Shown here: positions 14,333 to 22,232 of the stretch, piece by piece
Position numbering within the stretch: the stretch's first letter is position 1
Layout of the letters: the number at the start of each line of letters is the position of its first letter
DNA from: a bacterium
Lineage (GTDB): Bacteria > Actinomycetota > Acidimicrobiia > Spongiisociales > UBA5794
Assembly: GCA_024228555.1 (NCBI GenBank)
Contig: JAAETI010000263.1
Location: 1-46,146, forward strand
Reading direction: 5' to 3'
Length of the DNA stretch: 46,146 nt
Notes under the pieces: model-generated
What the model saw: the letters and a program-made list of their open reading frames with translations, nothing else
Databases searched by the model: none
What the model was told of the DNA's origin: nothing
Program-made: the position numbers and the translations under genes

Positions 14333-16576
14333 CTAGCTGGCTCGGGTGATTCTGTCTTGTGGTCCTGGCGGCATCGGATCGATTACACCGAAGTAGTCGA
14401 CCAACGCATCGACATCGACCATTCCGATCAGTCGGTCGGTCCCTTCCGTCAGCAGTGCGAATTCGTCTCCGCCACCTGCCAGGAAGCTATTGACTGTGAT
14501 CCGATACGAATCGGTCAGGACAATCGCTGTGCCGTCAATCGCGATCGTTGCCGCATCGATCTTGCTGCCTTCGGGCATGGAGTCGTCCCAGGTGTAGGTG
14601 AAGCCGTCGGACACTTGGAGTATCTCCGGCTTGTCATCCTCATCCCGGCCGACCCACTGCTGCTCGAGCAACGTGTCGATTTGGGCCCCGGTCAACGTCA
14701 TGGTGACCAGATCGTTGTTGAACGGCTGCGTGGTGAACGCCTCGCCATAGGTGACGACTCCGTCTCCCTCAGTGCCGCCGGCTGCAAACAGGATGTCTGC
14801 CCTGATCCCGCCTGAGTTCATGAACGCAGCTACTGCGTTTCCTGTCGTCGGGCTTGATGTTGCCGCCAGTTGAGCATCAGCGATGATGTCGCCTAGCGCA
14901 GACTCGCCGGCAGCGGTCTCATCCTCGGTCAGGTCTACCTCGATGTGGCCGATCACTTCGTTGGCCAAGGTCGCCGACAGAGCGTCGTACTTGTCGATCA
15001 GCGCCGTCAGATCCGCAGCGGGCGTAACGTCAGCCTGATAGTTCGGCACGTTGTCGATCGCTTGAATCGTCATGTCCTTGGTGATCCGGTTCAGGCTGAC
15101 ATCGATGTCGGTGTACATCCGTCCAGACCAGTAGGCCATGGTCACGGCCTTGCCGTCAACGTCCATGCAGACGAACCGCTGGTTGTTGTGGCCACCGATC
15201 ACGAGGTCCACGGAGTCATCGAGGCCGTCGACAATGTCATACAGCGGACCCGAGAGCGTCCCGCAGGTATCTCCACCGTCGGTGCCTGCATCGACGAGAC
15301 CGCCCTGGTGCATCAGCACCACGATCGACTCGATGCCCTGGGCTCGGATCTCAGGGATCAGAGCGTTAACAGTCTCGACCTCGTCCACGAACGTCAACCC
15401 CGCAACCCCTGCTGGGGTAACGATGCTGGGTGTCCCTTCGAGGGTCATTCCGATGAAGGCCACCGGGATGCCCTGATATTCCTTGACCGTGTACGGTGCA
15501 AACAGAGGTTTACCGGTACCGGTCACGATGACGTTGGCTGCCAGGAACTCGAAGTCGGCACCCAAGAATGGGTCACCATCGACGTCTCCATCGACGGGAT
15601 GTGCGCCACCGTTCTGAAGACGAAGCAGTTCCACTCCACCCTCATCGAACTCATGGTTGCCGACCCCGTTGATCTCGAGACCGAGGAGGTTCATCGCTTC
15701 GATGGTTGGCTCGTCATGGAACAGCGCAGAAATCAATGGCGATGCGCCGACGAGGTCACCCGCTGAAACTGTGATCGAGTTTGCTGCACCGACTTGGCTG
15801 GCACGCATGTTGGCTGCCAGGTAGTCGGCACGGCCGACGGCTTCGCGTTCGGCGCCACCGACGTACGAGTAGGACGTCGTTGCGATGTTGCCGTGGAAGT
15901 CGTTGATGGCCAGAACTTGCAGCTCGACCTCCATATCGGCCCTATGCAGGAACGCCGCCATTTCGCCACGACTTACCGGATCGTCGGGGCAGAACTGGTC
16001 CCCGGTGGGCGGGTTGCACCCAAGAGTGATGCCGGCAGTGCCCAGCTTGTCGATGTCTTCCTCGAAGACGGATCCATCGTCGTCGGTGAACAGGTCGCTG
16101 CCGCTGCCGCCGAGCAGGCCCAAGGCCCTGTTCATGAACGCAGCCATTTGTCCGCGAGTGACTGTGTCATCGGGGCAGAACTCTGTGTTATCCGGCGGAT
16201 TGCACCCTGCGGTGATGCCGGCAGTGCCCAGCTTGTCGATGTCATCCTCAAACAGCGAGTTGTCGTCATCGGTAAACAGGTCGTCGCCTGCGCCATCGGT
16301 CAAGCCGAGGCTACGGGACATGAATGCTGCCATCTGGCCGCGAGTTACCGGGTCATCTGGGCAGAATTGGTCGTTGGCCGGCGGGTTACAGCCGGTTGTC
16401 AGGCCATTGTCGGCCATCCATTGAATGTCGTTCTCGAACACCGAGTTGTCGTCATCGGTGAAGGTTCCACCGTCGGCGGTGACCGCAACTGGGCTCAGGA
16501 ATGCCATTACGACACCCACTGCCAGCGCGATCGTCACAAACCGATTTCTAATTCGGGCTCTGGGCTCCTGTGACAA
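14333..16576 (-). CDS. Surface 5'-nucleotidase with three SLH-like repeats
   Basis: Exported UshA/5'-nucleotidase-type metallophosphatase of 747 residues. A signal peptide (VTIALAVGVVMAFLSPVAV) precedes three repeats of ~58 residues, each with FTDDD, an acidic helix, GCNPP, FCPDD and TRGQMAAF, the Acidimicrobiia-style SLH-like module that carries two Cys. The catalytic domain (~222-480) shows AINDFHGN, SAGDLVGASP, GNHEFDEG, VLMHQGG and GGHNN, the di-metal ligands. A 5'-nucleotidase C-terminal substrate domain follows, with GGIRADI. It probably releases phosphate and nucleosides from extracellular nucleotides. Start: TTG at 16576 with GGAGA seven bases before it. The leader region 16577-16809 holds no gene that I can see. 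Confidence 0.9.
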   Translation of the reverse strand: MSQEPRARIRNRFVTIALAVGVVMAFLSPVAVTADGGTFTDDDNSVFENDIQWMADNGLTTGCNPPANDQFCPDDPVTRGQMAAFMSRSLGLTDGAGDDLFTDDDNSLFEDDIDKLGTAGITAGCNPPDNTEFCPDDTVTRGQMAAFMNRALGLLGGSGSDLFTDDDGSVFEEDIDKLGTAGITLGCNPPTGDQFCPDDPVSRGEMAAFLHRADMEVELQVLAINDFHGNIATTSYSYVGGAEREAVGRADYLAANMRASQVGAANSITVSAGDLVGASPLISALFHDEPTIEAMNLLGLEINGVGNHEFDEGGVELLRLQNGGAHPVDGDVDGDPFLGADFEFLAANVIVTGTGKPLFAPYTVKEYQGIPVAFIGMTLEGTPSIVTPAGVAGLTFVDEVETVNALIPEIRAQGIESIVVLMHQGGLVDAGTDGGDTCGTLSGPLYDIVDGLDDSVDLVIGGHNNQRFVCMDVDGKAVTMAYWSGRMYTDIDVSLNRITKDMTIQAIDNVPNYQADVTPAADLTALIDKYDALSATLANEVIGHIEVDLTEDETAAGESALGDIIADAQLAATSSPTTGNAVAAFMNSGGIRADILFAAGGTEGDGVVTYGEAFTTQPFNNDLVTMTLTGAQIDTLLEQQWVGRDEDDKPEILQVSDGFTYTWDDSMPEGSKIDAATIAIDGTAIVLTDSYRITVNSFLAGGGDEFALLTEGTDRLIGMVDVDALVDYFGVIDPMPPGPQDRITRAS

Positions 16577-16809
16577 GATTGGTTCTCCCTCCGTCTCTTG
16601 TTGGATCCGCAGCCAGCACCACCTGAGGCGGTGCTCAGAACGGCACGATTATTTGGCTCGCAGCTGCGGAGTATTTCCCGCTTCCAACCTACCTCTTTGG
16701 CCGGCGTTACGCGGCCTGGAGTGGCAGATTCTTTCGTGATTTCGGCGGCTACCTCTTCCCAGCGGCGGTGGGGCGAGAGATAATGGACACAAGGAGTTGA
16801 GGAGTCCCG

Positions 16810-17049
16810 ATGCAGACCTGCCCACTCCCGAAGCACCCGGCAGAGACCGGTATTCACAACCGGTCTCCCGATCTGGCCCAACTGGAGGGCGCTCATTTGC
16901 TCGCCAACGAGGTGCGTGGCTTCCTAGTTGGTTGCCGATTTAGCGACCAGCAGATTCTCGAATGGGCGCGGTGCTATATCGCAGAAGAGGGATCGGGCGA
17001 TGTTGAATCATTCGTCGCGTGGATCCACGACTGCGAGGGAGCGACCTAG
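16810..17049 (+). CDS. Small hypothetical protein
   Basis: 79 residues, function unknown. GAGGAG lies a few bases before the ATG. The C-terminal half is a clear helical segment (LANEVRGFLVGCRFSDQQI then LEWARCYIAEEGSGDVESF) with a regular pattern reminiscent of short regulatory or adaptor proteins in actinobacteria. There is no membrane segment. It lies alone between two leftward genes. Confidence rests on the ribosome site and compositional sense. Confidence 0.6.
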   Translation: MQTCPLPKHPAETGIHNRSPDLAQLEGAHLLANEVRGFLVGCRFSDQQILEWARCYIAEEGSGDVESFVAWIHDCEGAT

Positions 17050-17085
17050 AAACCGATCATCGGCTCAGGCCAGTGTTGGGTCTGG

Positions 17086-17793
17086 TTAGACCTTGCCGTA
17101 CACCGGGATAGCTGCTCCGTTTATGACCTCGGAAGCCGGGCTGAGCAGGAAGTCGAGAACCGCAGCGATGTCAGAGGGCTTTGGCCAGTGCATGTAGTCG
17201 GCATAGGGGAGGGCAGCCCTGGTAGCTCGGGTGTCAATGACCGCAGGAACCAAGACGTTTGCAGTCAGGTTGGTGTCATCGAGTTCGGTCGCTAGAGACT
17301 GAACCAGGGACATCACTGCAGCCTTCGATGCGTTGAACACAGCTTGCCCGGCGGGGTTCTCTCTGGCGGCGCGACTACCAACGGCGATCACGCGGCCCCA
17401 GTCGGCATCGAGCATATGGGGTAGTGCTGCCCGCAGGGTGTAAAACGTTGAGCGGAGATTGAGGTCGATCATGCGGTCGAAGCGCAATGGGTCGGTCTCG
17501 GATACGTCGCGGCCACCGGCCCAACCACCCACGAGTGCCGCAACAACGTTGATGCCCCCAAGAGTCTCAGCGACTTCTTTCATCACCGACTCGATTGCTT
17601 CCATGTCGGTGCAGTCACAACGCCGCAACATGAGCTGATCCTCGTCGAGGTCGAGTTCCTCCTCGAGTCGGCGTGCCTCATCGGGGATGAGATAGGTGAC
17701 GGCGACCTTGAAGTCGCGGCGGATCAGATAGGGGATCAGCGCCCGGCCCAAGCCACCGGTACCGCCGGTTACAACGGCTACGTTCTCTTGCAT
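17086..17793 (-). CDS. SDR-family protein with Phe in place of catalytic Tyr
   Basis: Rossmann-fold short-chain dehydrogenase-like protein of 235 residues. The dinucleotide motif TGGTGGLG is at residues 9-16, Asn112 sits in LNLRS, Ser140 in VGSRAA and Lys157 in ASK. At the position of the catalytic Tyr the sequence reads AVFNASK, so F153 replaces it. Family members without Tyr are often non-catalytic or use another mechanism. The rest is canonical, with a C-terminal SPASEVINGAAIPVYG segment as in acetoacetyl-CoA-reductase-like proteins. The start has AGGGTG six bases before it. It is the last gene of the leftward run from the epimerase gene at 20418, though the broken gene between may have cut it off from its partners. 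Confidence 0.85.
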   Translation of the reverse strand: MQENVAVVTGGTGGLGRALIPYLIRRDFKVAVTYLIPDEARRLEEELDLDEDQLMLRRCDCTDMEAIESVMKEVAETLGGINVVAALVGGWAGGRDVSETDPLRFDRMIDLNLRSTFYTLRAALPHMLDADWGRVIAVGSRAARENPAGQAVFNASKAAVMSLVQSLATELDDTNLTANVLVPAVIDTRATRAALPYADYMHWPKPSDIAAVLDFLLSPASEVINGAAIPVYGKV

Positions 17794-17897
17794 AGCGACA
17801 CCCTAATACCCCCAGGCCGATGCGGTGCAGAGGCTCACCTGACTTGAGCCTGTATGCCGACCTGGCTCAGTTCCTGTCATGAGCAGGTCGGCCGGTG

Positions 17898-18557
17898 CTA
17901 CCGAGTGCATCGCGGCGGCGCCGGAATAGCCGACCCGGCCGCATCCGATGAGATCATCCGGCCGTGGCCGGGGAAGCGCAGGGTCTTGTGCTCGAGATGA
18001 CCGATGCGACCGGCATACTCCTGACACATCGTTACGTACCCCTGCAGTCGCGAATGCTTCGAGAACAAGACCATCGCCCACCCAGTCAATCTCCTCGAAA
18101 CGGGTCAAGGGGTCGATCGTTGTCACCACACCGTCTTCGATGATCTCGCTTGGTCCGGCGTACTCGTTGATCAAGCCACCTGGGTAGAAAGCCAGCTGGT
18201 AGCCAAGGGTGCCAGTCGATCCTTGAGGGAGGACACCAACTCGGATCTGCACGTCGTCGTTTTGGCAGCTGGGGCCCTTCTATGAGCCCAGCAGCCAGAA
18301 CGTTGGCGAATCCGGGGGCGAGACCGCAGTCGGGCACGATGGCAACGCCGGCACCGGTCGCCTCATAGTGGAGTTCGAGCTGTTGTTTGACAATCGTTGG
18401 GTTGCCAAGGAACCTCGAGTTCTGCACCGACTCGTTGCGCCGCTTCGCTGTCGGCATCGGCGATGATGACGTGGTGGCCGCGACGCTGCAGATCTCAGGC
18501 AGCCGCTCGTCCAACGACACCGGCCCCCAGAACGAGGGAGTGTTGCCGATTGCTCAC
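17898..18557 (-). pseudogene. Decayed saccharopine-dehydrogenase-like oxidoreductase
   Basis: Pieces of one NAD(P)-dependent saccharopine/lysine-6-dehydrogenase family protein lie in different frames. The GTG at 18557 opens SLVLGAGVVGRAAA, the Rossmann loop, then meets a TGA; the same frame continues with GHHVIIADADSEAAQRVGA. After an apparent deletion of ~70 residues, another frame gives GAGVAIVPDCGLAPGFANVL, the family's signature. A third stretch reads LPQGSTGTLGYQLAFYPGG and GLINEYAGP, and a last shift gives CQEYAGRIGHLEHKTLRFPG near 18020-17940. At least one stop, two or more shifts and an internal deletion make it non-functional. The start overlaps the PIG-L stop (GTGA), so it was once translationally coupled in this operon. 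Confidence 0.8.
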
Positions 18558-19318
18558 GGGTTGATCCTCTTGAATGATTCGGCAGCCGTCAGACCGACGG
18601 GTTGTCCCAGCTTCATCGACCACGCCCGCATCTTGGAGACGAAGACCGATCGATTCTCGTCTGTCTGTTCTGCTCCGCCCATCGTGGTGGTTCCCTGCGA
18701 CGAGTGGCAGAGCAGTGCCTCGATCTTGGCGTCGAAATAGCCCGCGATGTCTTCCCAATGGTCAGGGGTATCGGCCGACCACAACAGAACAGCGGTAGGG
18801 CGGTGTTCGGGGAGACCTTGCTCAGGGAAGAACAGATGATCTCGTGCTGATATGACACCGTCCATCACCGCCCACCCTGTTGCCCTGTGGTCGGGATGTA
18901 ACTGATACCGCTGCCACGGGTCGTGGCTGAGCACGATATCCGGTCGCAGCGTACGGATCTGCCTGCACATTTCCTTGCGCAGATCCATCGTGTATTCGAG
19001 TTCGCCGTCGATTCTGTCGAGGTGACGCACCTCGGCAACACCCAACGCCGCTGCTGCACCCTGTTGCTCGGCGGCCCGAGTCGCGACCAGGTCGACGGGG
19101 CTCACGCTGGGATCCCAAGTTCCCTTGGATCCGTCAGTGACGATGAGCATGGTCACCTGACATCCTGCTTGCGCCCACTTGGCCAATGTGGCGCCAGCAC
19201 CGAACTCGATGTCGTCGGGGTGGGCCCCGATGGCGAGCGCTCGCTCCGGGACGGGGAGGGAGTCTGCGGTGCGGTCGATCTCGCCATGGAGATCCTGCTT
19301 CTGCTCACTCGTGGTCAT
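18554..19318 (-). CDS. PIG-L family zinc deacetylase
   Basis: LmbE/PIG-L-type amide hydrolase of 254 residues, probably removing an acetyl group from an N-acetylglucosamine-like or related substrate. Zinc ligands are in AHPDDIEFG (H33, D36) and HPDH (H144); D35 is the usual base. Related enzymes act in mycothiol, bacillithiol and antibiotic synthesis, but the substrate here is unknown. The first ~25 residues are polar and precede the fold. It sits 18 bp after cofC in a leftward run with the epimerase, and its stop overlaps the start of the decayed dehydrogenase. The context hints at a small-molecule pathway rather than a lone housekeeping gene. Confidence 0.88.
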   Translation of the reverse strand: MTTSEQKQDLHGEIDRTADSLPVPERALAIGAHPDDIEFGAGATLAKWAQAGCQVTMLIVTDGSKGTWDPSVSPVDLVATRAAEQQGAAAALGVAEVRHLDRIDGELEYTMDLRKEMCRQIRTLRPDIVLSHDPWQRYQLHPDHRATGWAVMDGVISARDHLFFPEQGLPEHRPTAVLLWSADTPDHWEDIAGYFDAKIEALLCHSSQGTTTMGGAEQTDENRSVFVSKMRAWSMKLGQPVGLTAAESFKRINP

Positions 19319-19336
19319 GTTGTTGGCTCTCTATTG

Positions 19337-19936
19337 CTAGCGGACATAAGTACTCAACCAACCACCGCTCTCAAGCACCCGGTCTAGATCGTCGGTTGTG
19401 TCGAGATCAAGCGCAAGTTGCGGTTTGGTCAGGACCTGGGCGCTCGGATTCATCGCAAGGTGACGGTGGAAGCTGGCCTTGCCGTATGCGAATCTGAACA
19501 TGGCTCCGCGACCACCCACAACGTTGGTGCCACCGTCGTAAGACGGAACCAAAACGGTCCCTTGCTCGGCTGCCCTAAAGACCTCGTGCAGCACCGCGGG
19601 GGTGACCAGAGGCAGGTCGGCGTGGATGATGGCCCAGGGTCGTTGTCGACATGTCGCTTCGAAGATGGCGGCTTCGGCGGCACCGTCGAGCCCAGCTCGC
19701 GGCAAGTCGGGCTCCGCGATTGTGAGATAGCCAAGCCCTTCCGCCCAGCGCTTCACGCCTGGGTCACCGGTCACTATGGCTACCAGGGCGCCGGCGTCGG
19801 TTGCGGCCGCTGCAGTTCGTTCCGCGATCGCTTTGCCTATATGTGACCTGGTCGCGGCGTCCAACCGCTCTGACAAACGTTGCTTGGCGACACCGAACGG
19901 CTTGATGGGAAGTGCGGCGAGGATCGCCTTGCTCAT
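19337..19936 (-). CDS. cofC: 2-phospho-L-lactate (or PEP) guanylyltransferase
   Basis: CofC/FbiD-type nucleotidyltransferase for coenzyme F420: joins GTP to 2-phospho-lactate or, in actinobacteria, to phosphoenolpyruvate. 199 residues from the ATG at 19936. Family features are PIKPFGVAKQRLS near the N terminus, a Val-Thr-Gly-Asp strand, AIIHADLPLVTP, and a SYDGGTNVV segment, followed by LALDLDTTDDL. The ATG overlaps the stop of the epimerase gene (ATGA), which fixes the start and indicates coupling; longer in-frame starts exist upstream but would run inside that gene. Presence of cofC implies that the organism makes F420. Confidence 0.9.
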   Translation of the reverse strand: MSKAILAALPIKPFGVAKQRLSERLDAATRSHIGKAIAERTAAAATDAGALVAIVTGDPGVKRWAEGLGYLTIAEPDLPRAGLDGAAEAAIFEATCRQRPWAIIHADLPLVTPAVLHEVFRAAEQGTVLVPSYDGGTNVVGGRGAMFRFAYGKASFHRHLAMNPSAQVLTKPQLALDLDTTDDLDRVLESGGWLSTYVR

Positions 19937-20418
19937 GACGTTTCCGTGCCCAGGAATTCTTCGAGACTCCGCGGCACCAAGGGGACGTCGATCCATTGGG
20001 CGATTTGAATCAGGACGCCGTTGGCCGAGCGAGGGTGGATAAACGCCTCCTGCCAGGCAGAGTCACTCTTGTCGATGCCAACGACCTTCAATCCGAGTCC
20101 CTTGGCGGAGGCGATGGCGTCGTCGAGGTCTGTCACCTTCATGGTTACGTGGTGGAGACCCTCACCGTGCTTGTCGATAAAGCGAACCAGGAAATTGCTT
20201 GGGCCGGCTGATCTGCTTGGGGTGATCAGCTCCAACTTCCCCGCTTCCGGCAGATCGAACTGGACCCAGTGGAAGCTACCCCGGACGCTCTCGCCTCCCT
20301 CACGAAACCTGCCGTTGAGGACCGAGACAAGCGGCAAGGTACCGCGGATGTCTCTGACGGCAACCGCCACATGGTCGAAGCGTTCCACTGTGTCGCCGAG
20401 GTCAAAAGATGCATTCAT
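19933..20418 (-). CDS. VOC-family protein, methylmalonyl-CoA epimerase-like
   Basis: 161 residues with two beta-alpha-beta-beta-beta modules of the vicinal oxygen chelate fold. The first ligand is H16 in DHVAVAV; Q53/E63 lie in WVQFDLPEAGKLELI; H90 is in GEGLHHVTM. The fourth ligand of methylmalonyl-CoA epimerases is Glu in GVLIE, but here the sequence is GVLIQIAQ, so a Gln (Q138) stands there. The overall layout, with FLVRFIDKHGEGLHH, is otherwise that of the epimerase, which interconverts (2R)- and (2S)-methylmalonyl-CoA. It may be an epimerase variant or another VOC enzyme. First gene of the leftward run with cofC; it lies 54 bp from the divergent pyruvate kinase gene. Confidence 0.7.
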   Translation of the reverse strand: MNASFDLGDTVERFDHVAVAVRDIRGTLPLVSVLNGRFREGGESVRGSFHWVQFDLPEAGKLELITPSRSAGPSNFLVRFIDKHGEGLHHVTMKVTDLDDAIASAKGLGLKVVGIDKSDSAWQEAFIHPRSANGVLIQIAQWIDVPLVPRSLEEFLGTETS

Positions 20419-20472
20419 GTTTCGTCGAGCCTAATTGTCAGGCGGGGGCGCTGCGTTCTGTATGGTGCTGCC

Positions 20473-21888
20473 GTGAGAAAAACCAAGATAATTGCAACAC
20501 TTGGCCCGGCAGTCGCCAGCCTCGCGAAGATCACAGAGCTTGTCGAGGCCGGTATGGATGTGGCCCGGCTCAACTTCTCGCATGGCGACTACGACAGCCA
20601 CCATCAGTTCACACAATGGGTGCGAACCGCTGCACACAACCTGGGCAAGCCGGTCGCGGTGCTTCAAGACATCCAGGGCCCGCGGATTCGCGTCGGTACG
20701 TTTCCCGACGGATCCGTGACACTCACATCGGGTTTCGAGGTGGTCCTCCGATCGGGGGAAGGCGAAGGGTCGGCCGAAGAGGTCTACATCGAGAATCTCG
20801 ATGCGGCTCAACTCGCGGTTGACGCTCGCATTCTCATGTCGGACGGTCTGATCATCCTCAGTGTTCGGACATGGGATGGAGAGGTGGCCAGAGCCGAGGT
20901 CATTGAGGGGGGTCTCCTCCGGGATCACAAAGGGGTTGCTTTCCCCGGATCGATCATTGACGTTCCCGCTGTGTCCGAGAAGGATGTGGCCGACCTTGCT
21001 TTCGGTCGTACCCTCGAAGTTGACTACGTGGCAGCCTCATTTGTCTCGTCTGGTCTCGATGTCAAACGTGTCAAGAATCTGGTGCCTGGGACTCCGGTGA
21101 TCGCCAAGATCGAGAGCGTCGTTGGCTACGCAAACCTCGACGACATTCTCAAGGAAGCGCACGGGGCGATGGTTGCTCGCGGTGACCTTGGCGTCGAATT
21201 GTCGTTTGAGGCTGTGCCTCGTGCCCAGAAGGAAATCCTGCACCTCAGCAACGCCAAGGCGAAGATTTCCATCACAGCAACCGAGATGCTGGAGTCGATG
21301 AATCATTCACCGCGGCCCACTCGAGCCGAAGTCAGCGACGTCGCCGCCGCCGTGCTTGATGGCAGCGATGCGGTGATGCTGTCGTCCGAGACTGCGGTTG
21401 GGGAATACCCGGTTCGTGCCGTATCCGCGATGAGCCGGATCTGCTGCGAGGCTGAGTCAAGCCCTGAGTACGGCCGTGGACCAGAAATCCTATTCCTGGA
21501 GGATCGTGCCCGTTTTGCCTCGGCGACGGCGCAGGCATGCGTTGATGCCGCCGAGAACCTGAACCTGTGCGCCATCGTGGCGTTCACCGAATCGGGTAGC
21601 ACCGCCCGCCTGATCTCCAAGTACCGCCCCCACACGGATATCTTTGCCTATACCCCCCACGAGGGGACCTATCGAAGAATGGCGCTCTATTCGGGGGTCA
21701 CACCGCTGCGTTTTGAGGCTGTCGACTCGACCGATCTGATGATTGAGTACGCCGAGGAGAGCTTGCTCGAATTGGGGATGGTCGAAGCCGGTGACGGAGT
21801 GGTGATGGCCGCAGGTAGCCCGCCAAATCAAGCGGCGACAACCAACCTGATGAAGCTGCACTCGATCGGCTCCGTCGGCCATCGCTGA
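20473..21888 (+). CDS. pyk: Pyruvate kinase
   Basis: Glycolytic enzyme: phosphoenolpyruvate + ADP to pyruvate + ATP; 471 residues, usual length. Motifs in order: RKTKIIATLGPA, GMDVARLNFSHG, DIQGPRIRVG, PVIAKIESVVGYANLD (the active-site strand with Lys), GAMVARGDLGVEL, TATEMLESMNHSPRPTRAEV and DGSDAVMLSSETAVGEYP. The C-terminal regulatory domain contains FTESGSTARLISKYRP. Start: GTG at 20473, directly before the conserved RKTK; the frame is open further upstream into the divergent gene, but those residues are not PK-like. No strong ribosome site is visible. Confidence 0.96.
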   Translation: MRKTKIIATLGPAVASLAKITELVEAGMDVARLNFSHGDYDSHHQFTQWVRTAAHNLGKPVAVLQDIQGPRIRVGTFPDGSVTLTSGFEVVLRSGEGEGSAEEVYIENLDAAQLAVDARILMSDGLIILSVRTWDGEVARAEVIEGGLLRDHKGVAFPGSIIDVPAVSEKDVADLAFGRTLEVDYVAASFVSSGLDVKRVKNLVPGTPVIAKIESVVGYANLDDILKEAHGAMVARGDLGVELSFEAVPRAQKEILHLSNAKAKISITATEMLESMNHSPRPTRAEVSDVAAAVLDGSDAVMLSSETAVGEYPVRAVSAMSRICCEAESSPEYGRGPEILFLEDRARFASATAQACVDAAENLNLCAIVAFTESGSTARLISKYRPHTDIFAYTPHEGTYRRMALYSGVTPLRFEAVDSTDLMIEYAEESLLELGMVEAGDGVVMAAGSPPNQAATTNLMKLHSIGSVGHR

Positions 21889-21937
21889 TCAGGTACGCCA
21901 CTACAGTTGCGGGCAATAAGGCAAGTCAGGAGAGCCA

Positions 21938-22231
21938 ATGGGCCAGTCAATAACCGTTGCACCAAAGCAGATTGACGGTTTCTATGTGTTCACGACGGAT
22001 CGCAGCTTGACCGGTCAGGATGGCGCCCGCTTCTCTTCGCCTGAGGAAGCAGAAGGCGACGCCAGCTTCCCCGCTACCCTGGCTACGAGATTGTTCAGCG
22101 GCGATACCGCTATTGAGAATGTCTATGTCGCATCAAATGATGTGATCGTGGGACGAATGGGGGAGTGGCATCCGAAGGCAGTTGAGGCCGCCTCCTCCAC
22201 AATTGTTGAGCTGTTCCGCTTCTACGAGTAG
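21938..22231 (+). CDS. Small protein resembling the Nfu/NifU N-terminal domain
   Basis: 97 residues. AGGAGAGCC precedes the ATG. The pattern of a Phe-rich strand, ARFSSPEEAEGDASFPATLA, RLFSGDTAIENVYVASNDVI and GEWHPKAVEAA resembles the Nfu_N scaffold domain (SPLAxxLFxIxGVxxVxFxxDxITV, then xxW). The CxxC-bearing Fe-S domain that normally follows is absent. If the match is right, it could be an accessory factor in Fe-S assembly or a protein that borrowed the fold. It ends one base before the stop of the convergent VanW gene. The assignment is tentative. Confidence 0.45.
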   Translation: MGQSITVAPKQIDGFYVFTTDRSLTGQDGARFSSPEEAEGDASFPATLATRLFSGDTAIENVYVASNDVIVGRMGEWHPKAVEAASSTIVELFRFYE

Positions 22232-22232
22232 A

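Noticed and set aside
15900-16470. Possible repeat array
   Set aside because: The recurring similarity comes from three protein-level SLH-like repeats inside one gene, not from CRISPR-like DNA repeats; no CRISPR array is seen in the window.
14945-16573. Two long frames opposite the 5'-nucleotidase gene
   Set aside because: They mirror the SLH-like repeats and catalytic domain and contain no motif of their own.
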